DNA of 64,000 nucleotides from Acidobacteriota bacterium (GTDB taxonomy: Bacteria > Acidobacteriota > UBA890 > WLXD01), in assembly GCA_012103255.1 (NCBI GenBank), contig WLXD01000006.1, forward strand, positions 1 to 64,000, written 5' to 3'. The position numbers and the translations under genes were made by a program. Under the pieces are notes generated by a model, which was not told the DNA's origin, did not search any database, and saw nothing but the letters and a program-made list of their open reading frames with translations. Below are positions 17,083-28,879 of this stretch, piece after piece (position 1 is the first letter of the stretch; each line of letters opens with the position of its first letter).

Positions 17083-18429
17083 TCAGTCGTCGATGGCCGT
17101 CACGAGCCGATAGCGCTTGACCCTGATCGTGCCGTCATCGTCCATGACGGCCGCGATCCAGGTGTCGTCTCGGACGAACGGCTCTGGACTGCGAAAGCCC
17201 CGTGGAAGCCTGAGCTCGCCCAGGTAGCGTCCATCAGCGCCGAAACCATCGACCGCTACGTCAGCTGTCCAACACGAGGTGTAGCCGTAGGCCATTTCAG
17301 GCTCCGGGAAGGTCTCCGTGCATGGGCCGTCTACGCGTCCCGATGCAAGGCTGCGTTCTACCCATAGTCTCCCGCTTCGCCCTGCGAAGATGCGCTCGAA
17401 CGCCGGTTTGTGTGCCGGTATCTGCGGCCCGTCCCAGGTCCAGCCGGGGTCGGCATTGCGGAGGTAGGCGCGAGTTCGCTGCCTCTCGTAGTCGATCTCT
17501 TCCGGATCCAGCATCACCGGGTCCCACCAGCGCTCGACGCGGAGACGACTGCCGTCGTCACGGTGGACCTCGAACGCATATTCGGTTCCCGCGCCCACAA
17601 CCCACTCGGCCGCCGGGGTAAATGTGGTGACTTCCCACGGCGCAAAGGGCACGGCGCACCACACGTCGGCTTCGCCGGTCGAGGCATGCGTGTACTCCAG
17701 ACACTCTGGCTCGAAGTCCGTCTGAGGAGGTAGGCGAATCTCCCCAAGTCCCCCACCCGCCTCGACAGGTGCGCGCCCGATTGGTGGCAAGCCTCGCTGG
17801 GTGGCCTCCTGGACGCCGAAATCAAGCATGTAGGGGACACCGTCGAGCGCCATGATGAACATGTTGTCGGTGTGGACTGACCACCCAGTTGACGACGCGT
17901 GCGTGGCGAGCACAGCACCTGAGTCGTCATACCGGTGAATCGACATGTTCATCTCGGCCACCCAGATATCGCCGTTCGGCGCGACAGCGACGCCAACGGG
18001 CTCGCTGTATTCACCAGGCCCCTCGCCGGGACGACCGACGTCGAATAGATGCGTACCCATCCAGTCGTACACGCGCACCGCCGGCACCTGGGTGTCCGCT
18101 ACGAGGATCCTGTCTTCGGTGGCCCAGACGCCGTTCACGGCACCAAACATGTACTCGTCCGCACCCTCGAGGACGCCGATCGACGCTTCTTCAACGAGGC
18201 GCCCAGCGCCACCCCACACGCCGCCGCTTGTGTTCGTCACCGTGGTAACGCGGCCTTCGGTATTGATATCGCCGGTCCACTCGGCGGGCGTCTCAATGGC
18301 GGGCTCTGTCGCGGCGCCGCAGGCTGTTGCCGCGGCGAGGAACAGGCAACAGGCCACCGGGGCGACCGCTGTCGGCCGAATGGGCGCGGTACGCCGGTGT
18401 CCCCTGCGCCATAGCGTGCGATTCGCCAC
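17083..18429 (-). CDS. Six-bladed beta-propeller (NHL-like) lipoprotein
   Basis: I start at the GTG at 18429, six nt after AAGGAG; the ORF-track start at 19395 lies inside secA and is spurious. The 448-residue protein has a basic N terminus, a hydrophobic stretch and a lipobox-like LAAATACG, so it is probably a lipoprotein. Propeller blades are visible in VYDWMGTHLFDVGRPGEGPGEYSEPVGVAVAPNGDIWVAEM and similar repeats, ending RVKRYRLV. NHL-like propellers bind peptides, glycans or lipids; there is no sign of an active site. It is divergent from secA. Families of such lipoproteins are frequent in Acidobacteriota and Gemmatimonadota genomes. Confidence 0.8.
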   Translation of the reverse strand: MANRTLWRRGHRRTAPIRPTAVAPVACCLFLAAATACGAATEPAIETPAEWTGDINTEGRVTTVTNTSGGVWGGAGRLVEEASIGVLEGADEYMFGAVNGVWATEDRILVADTQVPAVRVYDWMGTHLFDVGRPGEGPGEYSEPVGVAVAPNGDIWVAEMNMSIHRYDDSGAVLATHASSTGWSVHTDNMFIMALDGVPYMLDFGVQEATQRGLPPIGRAPVEAGGGLGEIRLPPQTDFEPECLEYTHASTGEADVWCAVPFAPWEVTTFTPAAEWVVGAGTEYAFEVHRDDGSRLRVERWWDPVMLDPEEIDYERQRTRAYLRNADPGWTWDGPQIPAHKPAFERIFAGRSGRLWVERSLASGRVDGPCTETFPEPEMAYGYTSCWTADVAVDGFGADGRYLGELRLPRGFRSPEPFVRDDTWIAAVMDDDGTIRVKRYRLVTAIDD

Positions 18430-18472
18430 CAACCGCTCCTTGTCCGAGTACGTTCCTGCCGAGCGACCAAAG

Positions 18473-18501
18473 TTTACCGGGTGTAGGCCGGCTGTTACGA
18501 T
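18473..18501 (+). promoter_or_regulatory. Sigma70-type promoter for secA
   Basis: TTTACC (18473-18478), 17-bp spacer, TACGAT (18496-18501), with TGT just before the hexamer giving an extended -10. The predicted leader is ~75 nt. On the opposite strand the same bases contain GGTAAACT, a possible -10 for the lipoprotein gene. Confidence 0.5.
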
Positions 18502-18582
18502 GAAACTTGCCGCGCGGGCTCGCTGTCGACGCCTGATACGCCGAGACTTTCGGCGCCTTTCTCCCCTCCTCCTCCGGTTGCC

Positions 18583-21133
18583 ATGCTGAACAGTATCCTC
18601 ACGAAGTTCATCGGCACCCACCAGGAGCGCGAGATCAAGCGCATCACGGAGGCGTACGTCGAGCCGATCAACGCGCTCGAACCCGAGTACGAGAAGCTCT
18701 CCGACGACGAACTGCGCGGCAAGACCGCAGAATTTCGCGGCCGACTCGAAGCGGGCGAAACGGTGGACGATCTTCTGATCGAAGCATTCGCCGCCGTTCG
18801 CGAGGCTTCGCGCCGTACTACCGAAATGCGGCACTACGACGTGCAGCTCATCGGTGGCGTGATCCTCCATCGCGGCATCATTGCCGAGATGACGACGGGT
18901 GAGGGAAAGACGCTCGTTGCCACCCTGCCCGCCTATCTCAACGCGCTCGAAGGCAAAGGTGTTCACGTTGTCACCGTGAACGACTATCTCGCCCGTCGTG
19001 ACCGGGATTGGATGAGTCCGATCTACGAGTTCCTGGGCATGAAGGTCGGTACGATCCAGAACAACATGGAAGACGCGGAGCGGCAGGTCGCCTACCGGTC
19101 CGACATCACGTACGGCACAAACAACGAGTTCGGATTCGACTTCCTCCGGGACAACATGAAGTTCCGGCTCGAGGATCGAGCTCAGCGCGAGTTCCACTAT
19201 GCGATCGTCGACGAAGTCGACTCGATCCTGATCGATGAGGCCCGTACGCCGCTCATCATCTCGGGCCCTGCCGAAATCGAGACCGAGCTCTACTACCGCA
19301 TCGACCGGATCATCCCGAGGCTTCGCGCCGACACCGACTACGAGGTCGACGAGAAACAACGCAGCGTCGCCATCACCGAAGAGGGCACGCAGCATGTCGA
19401 GAAGCTGCTCGGCATCGAGAATCTCTACGACGCGGTGAACATCTCGCTAGTGCACCACGTCCAGCAGGGCCTTCGCGCGCATGTGCTCTACAAGCGCGAC
19501 AAGGACTACCTGGTAAAGGACGGCCAGGTGGTCATCGTCGACGAGTTCACCGGTCGCATGATGGCCGGGCGACGCTGGAGCGATGGACTGCACCAGGCCG
19601 TCGAGGCCAAGGAAGGTGTGCAGATCGAGCGCGAGAATCAGACGCTCGCCACGGTGACCTTCCAGAACTACTTCCGGATGTACGACAAGCTGGCCGGCAT
19701 GACCGGTACGGCAGTCACGGAAGCCACCGAGTTCGCCAAGATCTATGCGCTCGACGTGGCCGAGATACCCACGAACCGGGATCTCCAGCGCACTGAGTAC
19801 GCCGACGTCATCTTCCGGACGCTCGAAGAGAAATGGATCGCGGTCGTCGACGAGATCGAGGAGCTGCAGGAAAACGGACGTCCGGTGCTGGTCGGAACGG
19901 CCTCGATCGAGAGCTCGGAGCACTTGGCACGCCAACTGAAGAAACGGCGTGTGCCGCATGTCGTGCTCAATGCCAAGCACCACGAGCGTGAGGCTGAGAT
20001 CGTCTCGGAAGCCGGTCAGAAGGGCGCCGTCACCATCGCCACCAACATGGCTGGTCGTGGAACAGACATCGTTCTAGGCGAGGGTGTGAAGGAGCTGGGC
20101 GGGCTGCACGTGCTCGGCACCGAGCGTCACGAAGCACGCCGCATCGACAACCAGCTCCGCGGTCGTACCGGTCGCCAGGGCGACCCCGGATCGTCACAGT
20201 TCTTCCTGTCGCTCGAAGACGATCTGATGCGGGTGTTCGGGATGGATCGGCTCCAAGGGCTGATGAAGCGACTCGGCATGGAGGAGGGCGTGCCCATCGA
20301 GGACCGGCTCGTCACTCGCGCCATCGAACGCGCCCAGAAGCAGGTTGAAGGTCGCAACTTCGAGATTCGCAAGCATCTTCTGGAATACGACGATGTGATG
20401 GAGAAACAGCGGCAGAACATCTATCAGAAGCGCCGCGACTTCATCGCCGATGAAGAGGCCCCCGGCAAGTACCTCCAGTCCTCCGCCGACGAGATCATCG
20501 AGTGGCTTGTGGACGAGCACTGCCCCATCAGCGATGACCCGCTCGACTGGCCGCTCGACCAGCTCCGCGCCCACCTTGGAGATTTCTTCGGCGTGGCCGA
20601 TGAAGATCTGTCGGTCGAGTTCGACAAGGACGGTCCTGCGGAGATCCTCGAAGGGCTGAAGAAGGACATGACCGCCCGGTACGCCGCCAAGCGCGAGCGG
20701 CTCGCCGAGACGGCACCCGAATTCGAGAAGTGGATCTGCCTCCAGGTACTCGACGCCAAGTGGAAGGAGCACCTCTACGCTCTCGACCGTCTCAAGGAAG
20801 GAATCGGTCTGCGCGGCTACGGCCAGCGCAACCCGCTCGTGGAGTACAAGCGCGAGTCGTTTGAGATGTTCAACGAGATGAACGACCGCAGCCAAGCTGA
20901 GGCAGTGCGCTACGCGTTCCGCATGGAACCGATGACGCGCGAACAGCAGGAAGCGCAACTGGCGCAGCGCCGCCGCGAGGCCGCCCAGACCGAGGCAACG
21001 GCTCGTGCAGCGACACGCGACAAGGCAACTCCTGTGGTCAAGACAGTCGTCAGCAAGAGTCAACAAGTCGGAAGGAATGACCCCTGCCCGTGCGGCAGCG
21101 GCAAGAAATACAAGAAGTGCCACGGGTTCGCCT

Positions 21134-21135
<2 letters not shown>
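18583..21135 (+). CDS. secA: Preprotein translocase ATPase SecA
   Basis: SecA is the ATP-driven motor that pushes unfolded preproteins through SecYEG. At 850 residues it is slightly shorter than E. coli SecA (901). Visible motifs: Walker [17 protein letters not shown] (~103-118), [33 protein letters not shown] (Walker B), the preprotein cross-linking domain, [41 protein letters not shown] and the helical scaffold [30 protein letters not shown]. It ends in the zinc-binding SEC-C tail [18 protein letters not shown], which contacts SecB and ribosomes. No Shine-Dalgarno is obvious; the bases before the ATG are pyrimidine-rich. A large hairpin overlaps its stop codon. Confidence 0.98.
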
Positions 21136-22683
<1,548 letters not shown>

Positions 22684-22686
22684 CGA

Positions 22687-22708
22687 ATCGCGACGCTGAC
22701 GTCGCGAT
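22687..22708. terminator. Bidirectional hairpin between guaB and tsaE
   Basis: ATCGCGACG-CTGA-CGTCGCGAT is a perfect 9-bp stem with a 4-nt loop, centred in the 30-nt gap between convergent stops at 22683 and 22714. Confidence 0.65.
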
Positions 22709-22713
22709 CCGGA

Positions 22714-23169
22714 CTAGGCCATCGCGTCGGCCGGCAAGGCGTCGTCCACGCTGATCACGCGGGTATCGTGCGACTCGGGGTGGTAGTCAATCTCGACGAG
22801 GATCGACGAGCCGAGATCCCAACCAGCTTCCTCGAGCCGTTCGGCCCATTCGATGGCCACGATGTGGCGCCGCCCGTAGAGTTCCTCGAGCCCCAGGTCA
22901 GGCAGGTCGGGTGTCGAGAGGCGGTACAGATCAACGTGATACACCGTCACCGGGCCGGTGTACTCATTGATCAACGCGTATGACGGACTCGAAACTGTAG
23001 CTGGGTCGTGCCCCAGCCCGGCGGCGACACCGCGAACGAACTGGGTCTTGCCAGCGCCCAGGGGGCCGAACAACAGGACCACCTCGCCGCCGCGAAGGCG
23101 CTGACCGAGCGCGCGACCGACCCTCTCGGTCTCGTCAGGCGTCTGACAGATGTACTCGGACCGGCTCAC
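22714..23169 (-). CDS. tsaE: tRNA threonylcarbamoyladenosine biosynthesis ATPase TsaE
   Basis: TsaE is the ATPase that recycles the TsaB-TsaD complex during t6A modification at tRNA position 37. The 151-residue protein shows a P-loop GPLGAGKT (35-42), FVRGVAAGLGH, the family motif SSPSYALINEYTG and YHVDLYRL, then IVAIEWAERL. Length is typical. The ATG overlaps the stop of the upstream nnr gene by four bases, so the two are translationally coupled. Their pairing is common in many bacteria. Confidence 0.95.
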   Translation of the reverse strand: MSRSEYICQTPDETERVGRALGQRLRGGEVVLLFGPLGAGKTQFVRGVAAGLGHDPATVSSPSYALINEYTGPVTVYHVDLYRLSTPDLPDLGLEELYGRRHIVAIEWAERLEEAGWDLGSSILVEIDYHPESHDTRVISVDDALPADAMA

Positions 23170-24701
23170 GGTGCCGACTCCAGCACTGCGAAGGCCGCCG
23201 GCAGGGCGTCGGCCAAGTCACCGGCAATCAAACTCGCCTCGCCCAGATCGGACGCCACCAGATCGCCCGCAGTGCCGTGAAGCCATGCGCCCACCCAGGC
23301 CGCGCGAAACGGGTCTGTCCCCTGCCCGACCAGCGCGCCGATCACGCCTGCCAGAACGTCTCCGGTTCCGCCCGTTGCCATTCCCGGGTTCCCTGTGGGA
23401 TTGACCACGGTCACCTCGCCGGGTGCCGCAATCAGTGTGCGATGCCCCTTGAGTACCACGATCGAGCCACTGCGGTCAGCCAACGCCCTGGCAGCACCGA
23501 CTCGATCGCCCTGAACGTCCGCCGTCGAGATCTCGAGCAAACGGCCGGCTTCACCCGGATGAGGTGTGAGTATTCGCGCGGCGGGTGCCTCGCGCAACGG
23601 CTCCAGGTCGCCCACCAGCGCGTTGAGCCCGTCGGCATCGACAACAGTCGGGACAGGACTACTCCGTACGAGGCTCCGAGCCAACTCGGTAGCCGGACTG
23701 CCCGTTCCAAGTCCAGGGCCCACGACAAGCGCGTTGGCCGCCGCGATCCACTCGTCGAGCACCGGAGTCGACTCGGCCTCGTCCCATGGATGGACAAGCG
23801 CCTCCGTGACACCCGCACCCACAAGATCGTAGATGGCCTGCGGACAGGCCACGTCGACCAGTCCTGCGCCGGTGCGCAGCGCCCCTCGGGCAGCCAACAC
23901 CACAGCACCAGCCGTGCCGACCGCCCCGCCGCACACGAGCACCCGACCCTGGGTGCCCTTGTGAGCCCCTGCCGGCCTGGGCGGTAGTGCCATGGCCACC
24001 GACTCTGCCGTCCCCAACAACAGGCGCGGCTCTGCCGCATCGATCACGTCCGCCGGAATCGAGATTTCCGCCAGCACAACCTCGCCGCAGGCTTCGCAGG
24101 CTGGGCTGAGCACATGGCATGACTTCAGTGCCGCCAGCGCCACCGTGGACTGGGCGCGCACGACCTCGCCCATCACTCCGCCGCCATCGGCTTCAACCCC
24201 GCTGGGCAAGTCGACCGCCAGTACGGGCCGGCCTGCTTCATTGATCGCCTGGATCGCGACCCGCGCTGGGCCTCGCACAGGCCCCTCGATCCCGGTGCCA
24301 AGCAGGGCGTCGACGACGAACTCGTACCCCGCCAAGGCGTTCGCGAACTCTGCCGCAGTCAGCTCCGTGGCCGCACGAATCGGCACGCCAAACTTGATTG
24401 CAATCTGGTAGTTGAGCAGCGCATCTCCCCGCAAGCGCTCCGGGTCGGCCACGAGGTAAACGACCGCTTCGCGACCGAGGTTATGAAGATGACGCGCCAC
24501 AACGTAGCCGTCCCCGCCGTTGTTGCCAGAGCCGCACACTACAGCTGTCGACAGCGGCGACGCCCCGTCGTTCATCTCGAGCAACACGTCGAGCACCTGG
24601 AGGCCAGCGTTCTCCATGAGCACGATGCCAGGGATGCGGTATTCTTCGATCGCCGCGCGATCGCAGGCCTGCATCTGCGCGGCTCCCAGGACCTTCATCA
24701 T
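23166..24701 (-). CDS. nnr: Bifunctional NAD(P)HX epimerase / ADP-dependent NAD(P)HX dehydratase
   Basis: Repairs hydrated NAD(P)H. The N-terminal half (~1-215) is the YjeF_N epimerase: MENAGLQVLDVLLE, VVCGSGNNGGDGYVVARHL and AVDLPSGVEADGG. The C-terminal half (~235-505) is the ribokinase-like dehydratase: GRVLVCGGAVGTAGAVVLAARGALRTGAGLVDV, LVVGPGLGTG, TPHPGEAGRLL and the catalytic NPTGNPGMATGGTGDVLAGVIGALVGQG. 511 residues is normal for the fused form. The start lies only 14 bp from the divergent aroC ATG, and a TATACT -10 implies a very short leader. The stop overlaps tsaE (ATGA). Confidence 0.96.
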   Translation of the reverse strand: MMKVLGAAQMQACDRAAIEEYRIPGIVLMENAGLQVLDVLLEMNDGASPLSTAVVCGSGNNGGDGYVVARHLHNLGREAVVYLVADPERLRGDALLNYQIAIKFGVPIRAATELTAAEFANALAGYEFVVDALLGTGIEGPVRGPARVAIQAINEAGRPVLAVDLPSGVEADGGGVMGEVVRAQSTVALAALKSCHVLSPACEACGEVVLAEISIPADVIDAAEPRLLLGTAESVAMALPPRPAGAHKGTQGRVLVCGGAVGTAGAVVLAARGALRTGAGLVDVACPQAIYDLVGAGVTEALVHPWDEAESTPVLDEWIAAANALVVGPGLGTGSPATELARSLVRSSPVPTVVDADGLNALVGDLEPLREAPAARILTPHPGEAGRLLEISTADVQGDRVGAARALADRSGSIVVLKGHRTLIAAPGEVTVVNPTGNPGMATGGTGDVLAGVIGALVGQGTDPFRAAWVGAWLHGTAGDLVASDLGEASLIAGDLADALPAAFAVLESAP

Positions 24702-24710
24702 GATTCGGGA

Positions 24711-24716
24711 AGTATA
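24711..24716 (-). promoter_or_regulatory. Candidate -10 (TATACT) for nnr-tsaE
   Basis: Minus-strand TATACT matches the consensus at five of six positions and ends 9 nt before the nnr ATG, predicting a leader of about 3 nt. It overlaps the first base of the aroC start codon, so the promoter of one gene lies in the other's start. Confidence 0.45.
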
Positions 24717-25942
24717 TGTCCCTACGGGTGCTCCGATTCCTCAGCGCTGGTGAGTCACATGGCCCTATGCTCGTGGGGATCCTGGACGGCCTGCCCGCCG
24801 GGATTCCGATCGAACAGAACGTCGTCGACCATGACCTACGCCGACGGATGTCGGGACATGGCCGCGGCAAACGGATGAAGATCGAATCCGATGCTGCTCG
24901 CTTTGTCGGAGGAATCCGGCACGGCGAGACCATCGGCGCGCCGGTCGCGTGGCTCATCGAGAATCGCGACTGGCCCAACTGGGAAAACGTGATGGGCTCT
25001 GCGCCCGTCGAGAGCGGCGGAATCGCTGAGAGCGGGAATTCACCGAGTGCGGTCGAAGCGCGCAGTATCTCCCGACCGCGCCCCGGACACGCCGATCTCG
25101 CCGGCGGCCAGAAGTACGACCGCGCCGATCTCCGCGACATCCTCGAAAGAGCATCCGCACGTGAGACGGCGTCACGCGTCGCTGCCGGCGCGGTAGCACG
25201 GCAACTGCTTCGCGAACTTGGCATCGAAATCGTCAGTCACGTGACCCGGATCGGAAGTGCCACGTTTCGGGAAAACTCTCGCACCGTGACTTTCGAGGCC
25301 GCCGCCGGGGTTGATGGGTCCCCGGTGCGCTGCGCCGATGCCGACGTGGAGAACGCCATGATCACCGCGATCGACGCGGCACATGATGAGCTCGAAACGC
25401 TCGGCGGCAGCTTCGAAGTGATCGCACAGGGCGCTCCTCCTGGCCTCGGCAGCCATGCACAGTGGGATCGGCGACTCGAAGCCCGCCTGGCAATGGCTCT
25501 GCTCTCGATCCAGGCACAGAAGGGGGTAGAAGTCGGGCCGGCCACCTGGGTGGCCGGACAGCCGGGATCAAAGGCTCACGACCCGATCTATCCGGACGGA
25601 GCCGGGGGCTTCACCCGTCGCACCAACCATGCGGGTGGAACCGAAGGGGGCATGACGTACGGCGACGAGCTTCGACTTACTGTTCACATGAAGCCGCTGG
25701 CCACTCTTCGACAGCCGCTCGACTCGGTCGATATCGCGAGCGGTGAGGAGGTACAGGCCGTGGTTCAGCGGTCCGACGTCTGTGCAGTACCGGCCGCGGC
25801 CGTCGTTGGCGAAGCCATGGTGGCGCTGGTCTTGGCGGACGCCTGCCTCGAGAAGTTTGGCGGCGACAGCCTGGGAGAGACGCGGCGCAATGCGGATGCC
25901 TACCGTGAGCAACTCGGCCGCTACCCGTCGAGCGCTGACTAG
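24716..25942 (+). CDS. aroC: Chorismate synthase
   Basis: AroC converts 5-enolpyruvylshikimate-3-phosphate to chorismate using reduced FMN, the last common step to aromatic compounds. The 408-residue protein has the three family signatures: GESHGPMLVGILDGLPAG near the N terminus, RPRPGHADLAGGQKYDRADLRDILERASARETA with the conserved Arg/His residues, and GGTEGGMTYGDELRLTVHMKP-type FMN loop followed by RSDVCAVPAAAVVGEAMVALVLADACLEKFGGD. No strong Shine-Dalgarno. It is divergent from nnr (14 bp) and its TAG overlaps the uvrA stop by four bases (CTAG). Confidence 0.97.
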   Translation: MSLRVLRFLSAGESHGPMLVGILDGLPAGIPIEQNVVDHDLRRRMSGHGRGKRMKIESDAARFVGGIRHGETIGAPVAWLIENRDWPNWENVMGSAPVESGGIAESGNSPSAVEARSISRPRPGHADLAGGQKYDRADLRDILERASARETASRVAAGAVARQLLRELGIEIVSHVTRIGSATFRENSRTVTFEAAAGVDGSPVRCADADVENAMITAIDAAHDELETLGGSFEVIAQGAPPGLGSHAQWDRRLEARLAMALLSIQAQKGVEVGPATWVAGQPGSKAHDPIYPDGAGGFTRRTNHAGGTEGGMTYGDELRLTVHMKPLATLRQPLDSVDIASGEEVQAVVQRSDVCAVPAAAVVGEAMVALVLADACLEKFGGDSLGETRRNADAYREQLGRYPSSAD

Positions 25943-28770
25943 TCTTCGTCTTCTAGCGTCTCCGCCAAGTACGAACCCGTATACGAGGTCGGCTCGGCAG
26001 CGACCTCTTCCGGAGTACCGGTAGCCACCACGCGCCCGCCGCCGGTACCGCCCTCGGGCCCCAGGTCAATGATCCAGTCGGCGGCCTTCACGAGATCCAG
26101 ATTGTGCTCGATCACCACTGCCGAGGCGCCTGAATCGATCAGTCGATTGATGGCAAAGAGCAACTTCGAGATGTCGTCGAAGTGAAGGCCGGTAGTGGGC
26201 TCGTCAAACAGGTACACCGTGCCCTTGCCGCCGCCCTGCATGAGATGGCCTGCCAACTTCACACGCTGCGCTTCGCCCCCGGAGAGCGTGCTCGAAGGCT
26301 GGCCAAGGCGGAGGTAGCCCAGGCCGACGTCCTCAAGAACTTTGAGCCGTGATTCGGCAGCGTTGACGTCCGCAAAGAATCGTCGTGCCTCGGCAACAGT
26401 CATCCCGAGCACCTCGGCGATGTTGCGGCTCCGATACTGAATATCGAGAGTCTCTCGCCGGAAGCGGGCGCCCCCGCACTCGTCACACGGGAGCGTCACG
26501 TCAGGAAGGAACTGCATCTCGACCACAGTCTCGCCAGTTCCCTCGCAGACCTCGCATCGGCCGCCGGCAACGTTGAAGGAGAAGTGGCCCGGCTTGTAGC
26601 CACGCGCCTTGGCCTCCCGGGTGTCTGCGAAACACTTCCGAATCGGGTCGAAAGCCTTCACGTACGTCACCGGGTTTGAGCGCGCGCTTCGACCGATGGG
26701 CGCCTGATCAACCAGCACCACCTGCCGGACCTGATCGAGTCCTTCGATTTCGTCGTGGTCGCCGACACTCCCCTTCCATTCGCCGAGATGACGCTGGGCG
26801 GCTGCATGGAGAACCTCGTGCATCAACGTGCTCTTGCCGGACCCGGACACACCGGTGAGACAGCACAGCACGCCGAGCGGAATCTCCACATCGATGTTGC
26901 GTAGGTTGTGATGGCGGGCACCGCGCACCACGAGGTGCCCCTGCGGGGGCCGCCTGAGTGCTGGGATCGCCACACGTTTGCGGCCCGTGAAGTAGGCCGC
27001 GGTCACAGACTCCGGCGAATCCGGAAGGAGCGCAGCTGGCCCGGCGTGCACCACGCGCCCACCACTGGTGCCGGCGCCCGGCCCCATATCGATCAGCCAG
27101 TCAGCGGCCTCGATCATCTGTCGATCGTGCTCCACAACGAGAACCGTGTTCCCGAGATCTCTGAGTCGCTCGAGAATGGCGATCAACCGATCGTTGTCGC
27201 GCGGATGCAATCCGACGCTCGGTTCGTCGAGCACGTACATGGATCCGACCAACGTCGATCCCAGACAAGTTGCCAGGCTGATGCGTTGAGCCTCACCGCC
27301 AGACAACGTGCCCGTGAGTCGATCCAGCGTGAGGTAGTCGAGCCCCACTTCGACCAGGTACAGCAGTCGGCGCTTGATTTCATCAAGCACCTTGTCGACG
27401 ACCTGAACCAGGTGCGCTGATAACTCCAGATCGGAAAAGAAGCCGGCAGCCTCGCCAATACTCATCCCGACGACATCCGGGAGATTGCGCCCTGCTACCT
27501 GAACGGCAAAGGCGTCCGGGCGCAGGCGAGAGCCCTGACAGGAAGTGCACGTGACGTAGCCGCGATAGCGGGCGAGCAGCACTCGCACATGGAGCTTGTG
27601 CTGCTTCTTCTGCATGCGCTTGAAGAAACCGTACACGCCCTCGTAGCCGTCGCCACCCTCGAGGATCGCGTCGCGCTGTTCCGGCTCGAGATCGCGCCAC
27701 GCTCGCACGAGCGATATGCCCTGGGCCTTGGAGAACTTGCGCAACGCGGTGCGTTGCCGCCCCCTTGATTCTTTGGTCCACGGCGCGATTGCGCCCTGCT
27801 CCAGACTCAACCGCGAGTCCGGCACGACCTTATCGAGATCGATTTCGATCGTGCTTCCGAACCCACGGCACTCCGGACAGGCGCCGAAGGGATTATTGAA
27901 GGAGAACATCCTGGGCTCCGGCCGCAGGAACTCACGGTCGCAATCGGCGCACCGGAAACGATCATCGAAGGTGCGTGCCTCCCAGCCGTTCTCCGCCTCA
28001 CTCCACACGCGCAGTTCCCCGTTGCCCTCGGCGAACGCGATCTCGACGGAATCGAGAAGCCGGTCGCGTTGGCCCTTCTTTAGCCTTAGACGATCAACCA
28101 CAACCTCGATGGGCCCGGCGGCCATCGCGGTAGCCTGCTCGCGAAACTCCCTGGGTTCGAGATCGACAATCTCCCCGTTGACGAGGAGGCGCCGGAAGCC
28201 CTGCTGCAGTAGCTGCTTTGCCGACTCAATTCTGCTCTCGACGTCCTCCGGCAGGTCAGACCCGTACGCCACCAAAACACGGTCATCACTCGGTTCGTCC
28301 AGAAGCCGCTCGACCACGTCGCCGGGGGCATCGGCGCGAACCGGCTGCCCGCAGCCGGGACAAATGGTGGTGCCAGCGCGCGCAAACAGCAGCCGAAGGT
28401 AGTCCTGGATCTCCGTCGCGGTGCCGACCGTCGAACGAGAGTTGCGTGGCGGGACGCGCTGGTGGATCGCAATGGCGGGACAAACACCGCCGACGTCGTC
28501 GACTTCAGGCTTGTCCATACGATCCAGGAACTGCCGCGCGTAGGCCGACATCGACTCCACGTAGCGACGCTGCCCCTCGGCATACACAGTGTCGAACGCC
28601 AAGCTCGACTTCCCGGAACCTGAGACGCCGGTCACAACAACCAACTTCCCAGCCGGGATATCGACGTCAACGTTCTGCAGGTTGTGAACCCGCGCCCCCC
28701 GCACAGTAATCGGCTCGGTCGCCGCGACGCCCGCGGCGAAGTCGCTCACTGTCTTGCTGCCACTTCCCAT
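25939..28770 (-). CDS. uvrA: Excinuclease ABC subunit A
   Basis: UvrA is the damage-recognition ATPase of nucleotide excision repair. Starting at the ATG at 28770 ([14 protein letters not shown]) gives 943 residues, close to E. coli (940); the ORF-track start adds ~39 unlikely residues. Motifs: [37 protein letters not shown], the zinc fingers CPGCGQPV.. and [33 protein letters not shown], a second Walker A in [46 protein letters not shown] and [15 protein letters not shown]. Both ATPase halves are complete. The promoter is TGC-TACGAT. No LexA-like palindrome is visible upstream. Confidence 0.98.
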   Translation of the reverse strand: MGSGSKTVSDFAAGVAATEPITVRGARVHNLQNVDVDIPAGKLVVVTGVSGSGKSSLAFDTVYAEGQRRYVESMSAYARQFLDRMDKPEVDDVGGVCPAIAIHQRVPPRNSRSTVGTATEIQDYLRLLFARAGTTICPGCGQPVRADAPGDVVERLLDEPSDDRVLVAYGSDLPEDVESRIESAKQLLQQGFRRLLVNGEIVDLEPREFREQATAMAAGPIEVVVDRLRLKKGQRDRLLDSVEIAFAEGNGELRVWSEAENGWEARTFDDRFRCADCDREFLRPEPRMFSFNNPFGACPECRGFGSTIEIDLDKVVPDSRLSLEQGAIAPWTKESRGRQRTALRKFSKAQGISLVRAWRDLEPEQRDAILEGGDGYEGVYGFFKRMQKKQHKLHVRVLLARYRGYVTCTSCQGSRLRPDAFAVQVAGRNLPDVVGMSIGEAAGFFSDLELSAHLVQVVDKVLDEIKRRLLYLVEVGLDYLTLDRLTGTLSGGEAQRISLATCLGSTLVGSMYVLDEPSVGLHPRDNDRLIAILERLRDLGNTVLVVEHDRQMIEAADWLIDMGPGAGTSGGRVVHAGPAALLPDSPESVTAAYFTGRKRVAIPALRRPPQGHLVVRGARHHNLRNIDVEIPLGVLCCLTGVSGSGKSTLMHEVLHAAAQRHLGEWKGSVGDHDEIEGLDQVRQVVLVDQAPIGRSARSNPVTYVKAFDPIRKCFADTREAKARGYKPGHFSFNVAGGRCEVCEGTGETVVEMQFLPDVTLPCDECGGARFRRETLDIQYRSRNIAEVLGMTVAEARRFFADVNAAESRLKVLEDVGLGYLRLGQPSSTLSGGEAQRVKLAGHLMQGGGKGTVYLFDEPTTGLHFDDISKLLFAINRLIDSGASAVVIEHNLDLVKAADWIIDLGPEGGTGGGRVVATGTPEEVAAEPTSYTGSYLAETLEDED

Positions 28771-28825
28771 GATCGCCTCAGTCGGTCTCCACCGGGCGCC
28801 GAACGCTCCTCGGCACAAGCGACTC

Positions 28826-28834
28826 ATCGTAGCA
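28826..28834 (-). promoter_or_regulatory. Extended -10 promoter for uvrA
   Basis: Minus strand TGC-TACGAT, predicting a leader of ~50 nt before the ATG at 28770. It lies back to back with the phosphatase promoter at 28864-28872. Confidence 0.55.
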
Positions 28835-28863
28835 GGGGGTCGCGAGAGCCACTTCCGACCCGG

Positions 28864-28872
28864 TGCTACCAT
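28864..28872 (+). promoter_or_regulatory. Extended -10 promoter, leaderless start of the phosphatase gene
   Basis: TGC-TACCAT ends 7 nt before the ATG at 28880. Transcription starting the usual 7 nt beyond the hexamer would begin at or one base before that ATG, so the mRNA is predicted to be leaderless. An in-frame ATG at 28871 overlaps the hexamer and would not be transcribed. Confidence 0.5.
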
Positions 28873-28879
28873 GCGCCAC

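Noticed and set aside
18430-19395. N-terminal 322 codons of the 770-aa minus-strand ORF
   Set aside because: Lies wholly over secA and its promoter; the real lipoprotein starts at a GTG with AAGGAG at 18429.
28771-28879. SOS/LexA box upstream of uvrA
   Set aside because: No CTGT-N8-ACAG or GAAC-N4-GTTC palindrome is present in the gap.
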